A stretch of 9,511 bases of DNA from Sphingobium sp. (GTDB lineage: Bacteria; Pseudomonadota; Alphaproteobacteria; Sphingomonadales; Sphingomonadaceae). The notes beneath the pieces were generated by a model. It had not been told where the DNA came from. It saw only the letters and a program-made list of their open reading frames with translations, and did not search any database. The stretch spans positions 1-9,511 of the forward strand of contig NZ_QFOA01000097.1 of the NCBI RefSeq assembly GCF_003248505.1, read 5' to 3'. A program made the position numbers and the translations under genes. Positions 1 through 4,681 of the stretch are shown here, one piece after another (within the stretch, counting starts at the first letter, position 1; every line of letters begins with the position of its first letter).

Positions 1-90
1 AGCTCAACCAAACCCAAAAATGTAGTGGTAACACTCGCGCCGGTGCGTGCATGTCATTGAACAAAAATGCCTTTTCCAAAAGCACTGTTC
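1..90. other. AT-richer junction at the left edge interrupting the sirtuin tail
   Basis: About 40 of 90 bases are G or C (44%), well below the neighbouring gene. The minus-strand sirtuin frame turns unnatural after Gln256 and stops at 4-6, while another minus frame is open from about position 90 to the edge. This suggests a frameshift or the join to inserted DNA. No recognisable insertion-sequence end or target duplication can be seen within the window. Confidence 0.4.
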
Positions 91-852
91 AAGTTGGGCT
101 AGGGTGCGATCGAACAGCCGCCACACCGCATCCTCGCCGGTCGGCGACGGACGACTTCCGGCAACTGCTTCCAGAAAATCGGCGCAGGCTCGCGCTAAAT
201 CCGGCTCATTGATTAGTGCGTCGGGAACACTCTCGAGCGCGGCCAGGATTCTTGATCGGCGCTCCGGCCGCTTCGCGCTCTCCCGCAAGCCCCACAAACC
301 ATATTCCCAAATATCCCCAGGTCCAGGATTAGCACTGTGCGCGGTCAGTTCGAGGACAGCGATCGCGCCCTCGGGGTCCGTATCGGCGAACTGTTTCCAA
401 GCGTCGAGAAGGCCTTCACGAAGGTCCGTCGTCCCTTGTAGCGTCGAGACGAGTTCCTCCTGGGGCAGATTGGCCAGATCATCGACGCCGTAATCGGTGG
501 CGGAGCCAAGTCTGAATTCGGACCAAGTTGAAAACATAGCGCGTTCGCCCTCAGGGGCCGCCCACCCAGGATAGGCCGCTTCGATGCGATCCAGTTCCGA
601 TCGAAGACGCGGATCCAAAGGCGGATTGCCGACCCGGGCGACCACGATCAGACGGTCGAAGATCCGCCGATCGCGTGACCGTTCGCGGTCCTCCTCGGAG
701 ACGCGCGAGAGAACATCTGGTGAGGGTCCGGCGAGCAGGGTTTCGACAATCCGCTCCCGTGAGACCGCCGACCCACTTGCCCATAGCGAGCCGAGCAAGG
801 CCATAGCCTCCTTCCTGGCACCCGACGCCCAGATCATCGGTGTCTTAGCCAT
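4..852 (-). CDS. C-terminal segment of a split DSR1-like sirtuin, tail apparently truncated
   Basis: This 282-residue ORF begins inside the end of the SIR2 gene: ATGGCTAA contains both its start and the upstream TAA, giving an 8-bp overlap in a different frame. It has no catalytic motif. Residues 10-90 (RKEAMALLGSLW, IVETLLAGP, DRRIFDRLIVVARVG) and 240-252 (VWRLFDRTL) are helical and resemble, from memory, the C-terminal sensor part of DSR1-type sirtuins, where they follow the SIR2 half in one chain. I therefore read it as the second half of that protein, made separately by coupled translation or split by a frameshift. The last ~26 residues (from Cys257) are Cys/His/aromatic-rich, unlike the rest, and the DNA there drops to about 44% GC. 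The true tail is probably lost. An independent helical protein is the alternative. The ORF is certain; its identity is moderately sure. Confidence 0.65.
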   Translation of the reverse strand: MAKTPMIWASGARKEAMALLGSLWASGSAVSRERIVETLLAGPSPDVLSRVSEEDRERSRDRRIFDRLIVVARVGNPPLDPRLRSELDRIEAAYPGWAAPEGERAMFSTWSEFRLGSATDYGVDDLANLPQEELVSTLQGTTDLREGLLDAWKQFADTDPEGAIAVLELTAHSANPGPGDIWEYGLWGLRESAKRPERRSRILAALESVPDALINEPDLARACADFLEAVAGSRPSPTGEDAVWRLFDRTLAQLEQCFWKRHFCSMTCTHRRECYHYIFGFG

Positions 853-2887
853 TTAACAGTATCTCCACTTTCTCGGTGTCGCTGAAATGACCACTGTGGG
901 TCACTGCGGCGGCGACGAGCCGTCGGAAGGACAGGTACGGCAGCGTACGCCATCGTGCCACGATCGCACGGCTCGCTGCGGCATCATGGCCGTCGATATG
1001 CTCCCAACCCGTCCAGATCAGATCGAAAAGCAGGGTCCATTGGCGGTGCTGATAATTCTGCTGGTGCGGCTCAACTGAAGGGCGCTGCAGGGCGCTCGGA
1101 TCATTATCGGCATTCGCCTCATCTGCCGCCGCAAACAGGTGCAAGGCTTGGGCCAGGAGGCCGGTCAGATCGTCGTTCAGCCATGCCCAAAATTCCGCGG
1201 CACCCGGGCTGCCGTTAACGGTATCGATGAATCCCTTGACGTGGTTGCGATCCGCAAGTTCTACCTCCGCATCGGCAATCTCCGAAATCCGGTCCCCGAC
1301 AGGATCCGCCGCTTGCTCTGGATGGGTAGCGTCGCGATAGCTGCGATAGCTGGACGCAGAGAAATCGAGCAGCGGTCGCAGGCCTGCCAGAACTTCTTGA
1401 CGTACCCACTCACGATCAGCGCCTGACGTATAGCCACCCTGCGCAGTCCAAAGCGAACCGGGATCGTCTCGCCGACGCGCGCTAACCCAGCCCCCTTCGG
1501 ACGAGACGATCCACCAGAAGCGCTTGAAGCCTTCGCGCAACCCCAGTTCTTGCGGGAGCTGTCGCCGGATCGCCTGGCGCAAACGCGGATGAAGCATCCG
1601 CCCTTGCCCGAGCTTTTCGATGACGTGATCTACGAAACTCTCGGTCCCTAGGTGCCGGCAAAACCACGCCAGCAGCCCGTAGCCGGTCGATGTCAGCGCC
1701 ATGTGCCGACTGTTAGACTGCAGCGGAAATAGCGGTATGAAATCGAGCTCTGGCTCCGGCGGGGCGATCCTTGCGGCCATTGCAGCTTGCCTCACCGTTT
1801 CCTGATGAGCCTCCGAGCGCGCAAGATCGGTCGCTTCGAAGAGCGACAGCCATTCGATTGGCGGGCGTGGCTCCACCGCGGCGAAGGTTCGTGCTCCGTA
1901 CCCCTGATCGTCCGCCCGCCCAGCGACGGCCCAGATCAGATTCGCGGTGTCGGTCGGGTCGATCGCGTCTGGACGGCGGGGCGCGATATCGCTGATGACT
2001 CGGCCGACGCTCGAGAGATAGTCCTCACGCCAATCGGCCCACTGGACAATCGTCTCACGCAGCGCCGCATGATCCGTTGCGTCCGAATAGAAAATCGGCT
2101 CGAGGTTGCGATCGCGGTACGGCTGGCTTTCCGGCGGCTCGGCGCCCTCATAAGGCGAGAAGATGTACGCCGGCCCTCGCGGTTGACCAGATCGCATCTC
2201 GAGATTTTCCGCAGCGAACGCGTCGGTCATGTAGCGCAGCACCGGATCGTTCAGGCTGTATCCCAGAAAAAGCACGGTGAAATCTGCAAAGAGCCGGACG
2301 ATAAATCGCGCGGCCCAGCCCTCGGTTAGATAAGCTCGCCCGAAGTCGGAACTGGTCAATACGAGGTGTTGATCTGATCCTCCAAGGCGCCCGTGGAGAT
2401 AGATCAGGCTGCGCCAACTGGCTGCGCGATCGTCGCGCGGGATGGGTAGGATCGGCCCTGCATGGTACTGGAAGTCGCGACCGAAGTCCAAGCCCCGGCG
2501 TGCCTTCTCGAAGAAGGTGTCGAAATTCGTGGTGACCAGACGCATGCCCTCGCTGCGCCGAAGCCGCGAGAGGCGAAGAATGGCACGATGCAGCGCTAAG
2601 CTCGTCGGACGTCGATTTAGGCGCGTGGCGACAATCTGGCGAACATTCGCGGGCGTATATCGGCTCTCCAAAGCCCCGAGCATACGATCGGGCCAGAGCC
2701 ATTCTTTATCGTCGGTCGGGGTTGGATGGGTCAGGGTTTTGTAGCAGTGAGCGACGAGACCGTTATAGCTCGGCAACCCAGCACCCATCGAAACTCCTGC
2801 GCCGCAAAAGATGACGACACGATCATCCTCTAGTTCCTGGACCAACTTGTCCGGTATGATAGGCCCGTTTCGTACAAATTGCGGCAT
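845..2887 (-). CDS. SIR2-domain defence protein (DSR1-like NADase)
   Basis: A 680-residue protein with an N-terminal SIR2 fold at about residues 10-290. Visible motifs are the nucleotide-binding GAGVSMGAGLP (29-39), TTNFD (119-123), YLHG (163-166), SSDFGRAY (179-186) and FLGYSLNDPVLR (207-218). Asn121 and His165 match the Asn/His pair that is catalytic for NAD+ hydrolysis in defence sirtuins such as ThsA and DSR2. The remaining ~390 residues are helical with no named domain, and with the next ORF they look like the sensor part of DSR1-type proteins. The inferred role is phage-triggered NAD+ depletion in the cytoplasm, causing abortive infection. The start is supported by GGAG six bases upstream of ATG. 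It lies 45 bp after the PIN gene, probably in one operon, and overlaps the next ORF by 8 bp. It is shorter than usual single-chain DSR proteins (about 1,000 residues or more), consistent with a split. Confidence 0.88.
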   Translation of the reverse strand: MPQFVRNGPIIPDKLVQELEDDRVVIFCGAGVSMGAGLPSYNGLVAHCYKTLTHPTPTDDKEWLWPDRMLGALESRYTPANVRQIVATRLNRRPTSLALHRAILRLSRLRRSEGMRLVTTNFDTFFEKARRGLDFGRDFQYHAGPILPIPRDDRAASWRSLIYLHGRLGGSDQHLVLTSSDFGRAYLTEGWAARFIVRLFADFTVLFLGYSLNDPVLRYMTDAFAAENLEMRSGQPRGPAYIFSPYEGAEPPESQPYRDRNLEPIFYSDATDHAALRETIVQWADWREDYLSSVGRVISDIAPRRPDAIDPTDTANLIWAVAGRADDQGYGARTFAAVEPRPPIEWLSLFEATDLARSEAHQETVRQAAMAARIAPPEPELDFIPLFPLQSNSRHMALTSTGYGLLAWFCRHLGTESFVDHVIEKLGQGRMLHPRLRQAIRRQLPQELGLREGFKRFWWIVSSEGGWVSARRRDDPGSLWTAQGGYTSGADREWVRQEVLAGLRPLLDFSASSYRSYRDATHPEQAADPVGDRISEIADAEVELADRNHVKGFIDTVNGSPGAAEFWAWLNDDLTGLLAQALHLFAAADEANADNDPSALQRPSVEPHQQNYQHRQWTLLFDLIWTGWEHIDGHDAAASRAIVARWRTLPYLSFRRLVAAAVTHSGHFSDTEKVEILLNG
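863..866 (-). promoter_or_regulatory. Shine-Dalgarno GGAG for the 852 start
   Basis: GGAG lies 10 bases upstream of the ATG at 852, within the last codons of the SIR2 gene. The spacing is slightly long but usable. With the ATGGCTAA start/stop overlap it favours a genuine translationally coupled second ORF over a recent random frameshift, though a chance match cannot be excluded. Confidence 0.45.
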
Positions 2888-2893
2888 TGATGT

Positions 2894-2897
2894 CTCC
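2894..2897 (-). promoter_or_regulatory. Shine-Dalgarno GGAG for the SIR2 gene
   Basis: GGAG followed by six bases and then the ATG at 2887. It lies in the 45-bp gap after the PIN gene and supports the chosen start, so the SIR2 gene has its own initiation site even if it is co-transcribed with the genes before it. Confidence 0.65.
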
Positions 2898-2932
2898 GCA
2901 CCTTCTCCATGTGCGTTGTAGTCTGATCGCGT

Positions 2933-3643
2933 CTATAGAGCCGCGATCGCAATCGTGTAGCGAAGCTCTAGGAAGCTCTTGGCGAAATCGAGCCGATGTG
3001 CCGCAAATTCAGTCACCAATTGCGGATGAAGAGATTTCTTCGCAGCGTCACCATATTCCGCGATGTTCGACGACAAGAAATACGCGCCCGCGCTAAAGCC
3101 GAGCGACCGCGCAGCGGAAAGGACTTCGAGGCACGATTCAAGTACCAGGCAGTCCTTGTACGACTGTTTGCCGCTTGCTGCAGGCGCCTTCGCCGTGATG
3201 ACGCGCTGGGCAGCCTTATGGGTTGCCGATTTGGTTGTCTCCGTGATGCTCGATTTGGCGAGGTATCGTGCCACGATCGCATCGGCAAGATTTTCATAGT
3301 CAGTAGGCGCCGGGAGGACGATCGCCGGCCCGGTTCCGCCGAACGCCATCATGATCTCGTGCATCTGGCGCACCCGGTCATTGAGCGCCCGGATAGACTT
3401 AGTGCCATCCTTCTGCACGCCTTGGAGATTGTCCGCCATCTCGTTGGTGATCTGTTCGGGAAGCACGAGCGATAGCTTCCCCGCTTCAATGAGATCGATG
3501 ATCGTCACCGCTGCCGTTGCCTGGTCACGCGTGAAGGCATCCCGCTGTCCCCGGACGATATCGAGGAGCGAGCATGTGTCGATGAAAAGGAGTGGTGCGC
3601 CTGCAGCAACGATGGAAGCCGCGACGTCGGCGACCGCGCTCAT
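2933..3643 (-). CDS. PIN-domain protein (DUF4935-like putative ribonuclease)
   Basis: A 236-residue protein with a PIN nuclease pattern. Asp22 lies in the hydrophobic strand LLFIDTCSLLDI. LSLVLPEQITNEMADN supplies Glu68. SYKDCLVLESCLEVL supplies Asp164 and Glu169, and YFLSSNIAEYGD supplies Asn193 and Asp199. These fit the metal-binding acidic cluster of PIN domains, and the LPEQ-x-x-x-E arrangement recalls the DUF4935 type. The expected activity is single-strand RNA cleavage. The insert at about residues 70-160 is larger than in small VapC toxins, so it is not a classic VapC. Its ATG overlaps the stop of the preceding gene as ATGA and there is no clear ribosome-binding site, so translation is probably coupled to that gene. 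It could be an RNA-degrading defence effector or the toxin of a two-gene system. Confidence 0.75.
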   Translation of the reverse strand: MSAVADVAASIVAAGAPLLFIDTCSLLDIVRGQRDAFTRDQATAAVTIIDLIEAGKLSLVLPEQITNEMADNLQGVQKDGTKSIRALNDRVRQMHEIMMAFGGTGPAIVLPAPTDYENLADAIVARYLAKSSITETTKSATHKAAQRVITAKAPAASGKQSYKDCLVLESCLEVLSAARSLGFSAGAYFLSSNIAEYGDAAKKSLHPQLVTEFAAHRLDFAKSFLELRYTIAIAAL

Positions 3644-4275
3644 CGGGTTTCGTCGTAGCGCTTCAGAAGCTCCGCGGCGCCGTCGAATTCAATCGCGAGG
3701 TCGGAGGCAACGCTTTCGGGCCAATGAAGTTCGTCGATCAACCACTTCTCGAGGATCTCTGGCGGCAAGTGCCTGCCCTCGTCATGAACGCGAATGATGA
3801 AATCGAGCCAGCGCTGCCGATCGTTTGGGTGGGACGCGCCGGTCCCTTTGTTCGCGAGGTTAGAGAAGGCTACTAGCTGACGAACCGCACCGACGTTGAT
3901 CCATTCGCTCAGGTCGCGACGAGCCTCCGTCAATTCGGGCTGCAATCCGAGCTTGGCAGCCGCCGGCGCGAAGCGAGCCCGATAGAAGTCCACGAGCAGA
4001 TCATTATATTCGGCCATCGAAAGCTGCCCGAAATTCTCGGGCACGATGTTCCCGATGGTCACCTGACCGCTATACCAGGCCACTGAGAGGTCAGCGTTCG
4101 GCAGGACCCCTTCGCGATGGGCAAATAACACTGATGTCCCACCCGGCGAGAAATCGAGATCTCGGTCCTTCAAATATGGCCAGCTCGCGGTGTCGACGGC
4201 GATCATCGCCTCTCGTAAGGCCAGGAAGTCTTCGCGCCTAGCGCCGAGTTTAACTTCTCGAAATTGCTCAATCAT
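3640..4275 (-). CDS. Conserved hypothetical protein paired with the PIN protein
   Basis: A 211-residue soluble protein with no signal peptide, membrane segment or catalytic motif that I recognise. Residues 1-110 are mixed, with WPYLKDRDLDFSPGGTSVLF and GQVTIGNIVPENFGQL. Residues 115-211 are helical, with NDRQRWLDFIIRVHDE, LEKWLIDELHWPE and ASDLAIEFDGAAELLKRYD. The Trp-rich WL-x-x-x-x-WP-x-x-x-A-x-x-LA-x-x-(Y/F) stretch looks to me like a tail seen in other uncharacterised defence-island proteins, but that is recollection. It ends in an ATGA overlap with the PIN gene, the usual arrangement for partners, so antitoxin or sensor/adaptor for the PIN protein is a reasonable guess only. The ATG at 4275 has no strong ribosome-binding site, and the nearby ATG at 4288 is out of frame. 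It is first in the apparent four-ORF operon. Confidence 0.72.
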   Translation of the reverse strand: MIEQFREVKLGARREDFLALREAMIAVDTASWPYLKDRDLDFSPGGTSVLFAHREGVLPNADLSVAWYSGQVTIGNIVPENFGQLSMAEYNDLLVDFYRARFAPAAAKLGLQPELTEARRDLSEWINVGAVRQLVAFSNLANKGTGASHPNDRQRWLDFIIRVHDEGRHLPPEILEKWLIDELHWPESVASDLAIEFDGAAELLKRYDETR

Positions 4276-4324
4276 TTGGGTCGCCCATATGTTCAGTGCC
4301 CGTTCCTTATGACCGTCTGACGGC

Positions 4325-4360
4325 CTGCGTCGAGCCCTGATTGGGGGGGCTCAACCGCAG
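4325..4360. other. GC-rich hairpin in the intergenic region
   Basis: CTGCGTCGAGCCC pairs with GGGCTCAACCGCAG across a 9-base loop, with a perfect GAGCCC/GGGCTC core and one mismatch plus a bulge below it. No T-run follows on either strand, so it is not a standard intrinsic terminator. It sits 50 to 85 bases upstream of the 4275 start, in or near the expected leader of the PIN/SIR2 operon. Confidence 0.4.
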
Positions 4361-4639
4361 ACGACAGGGGCCGAACTGCTTCGGCAGAAATGAAGCCGAC
4401 GGACTGCCGTGAATAAGCGCCGACGAACTCGGCAACGGCGAAAATGAGAACATTGCTACCAGAAGGCTTCGTGTTGAACGAATGGCTGGTTCTGGCGGAA
4501 GCTGCCGAAAAAGCGGACGGGCCGGATCTGGGCATCCGAATTTGCAGTCTAAACGGCAATAATGGGTCGACATCGGTAGACCGGACCTTAGACTTACCTG
4601 CCGTTCCAGAGCTGTACGGCGAACGTCGGCTCCCGCCTG

Positions 4640-4656
4640 GAGCTGACGTCCAGCTC
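4640..4656 (-). terminator. Possible hairpin after the MmeI-like gene
   Basis: GAGCTG-ACGTC-CAGCTC is a perfect 6-bp stem with a 5-base loop, starting about 25 bases downstream of the MmeI-like stop codon. An outer CCCGCC (4632-4637) / GGCGGG (4674-4679) pair could extend it. There is no following T-run, so if it ends transcription it is not a textbook rho-independent terminator. Confidence 0.28.
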
Positions 4657-4681
4657 AGCTTCCGGCTGCGCGTGGCGGGCG

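Larger units (their letters stand above)
4276..4681. other. 406-bp non-coding region
   Basis: No credible gene lies between the MmeI-like stop and the start of the four-ORF operon. The ORFs that cross it are Arg/Pro/Ser-rich and run into the methyltransferase gene out of frame. It holds several small hairpins (4325-4360, 4371-4385 GCCGAA/TTCGGC, 4640-4656) and a run of seven G at 4343-4349. On the minus strand the stretch around 4560-4600 (CGACCCATT and flanks) looks like a decayed copy of a short intergenic repeat I associate with alphaproteobacteria, which is recollection. The operon promoter must lie here, but I cannot point to a convincing -35/-10 pair. Confidence 0.5.

Noticed and set aside
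845..852. Programmed ribosomal frameshift joining the two sirtuin ORFs
   Set aside because: I see no slippery heptamer of the X-XXY-YYZ type at the overlap, and the start codon with upstream GGAG explains the arrangement more simply. It cannot be fully excluded.
1787..2329. 180-codon plus-strand ORF opposite the SIR2 gene
   Set aside because: It is antisense to the SIR2 gene, including the LGYSLNDP motif region. Arg-rich with no family pattern.
4325..4360. Intrinsic terminator
   Set aside because: The stem is reasonable, but no T-run follows on either strand, so it is kept only as a hairpin.
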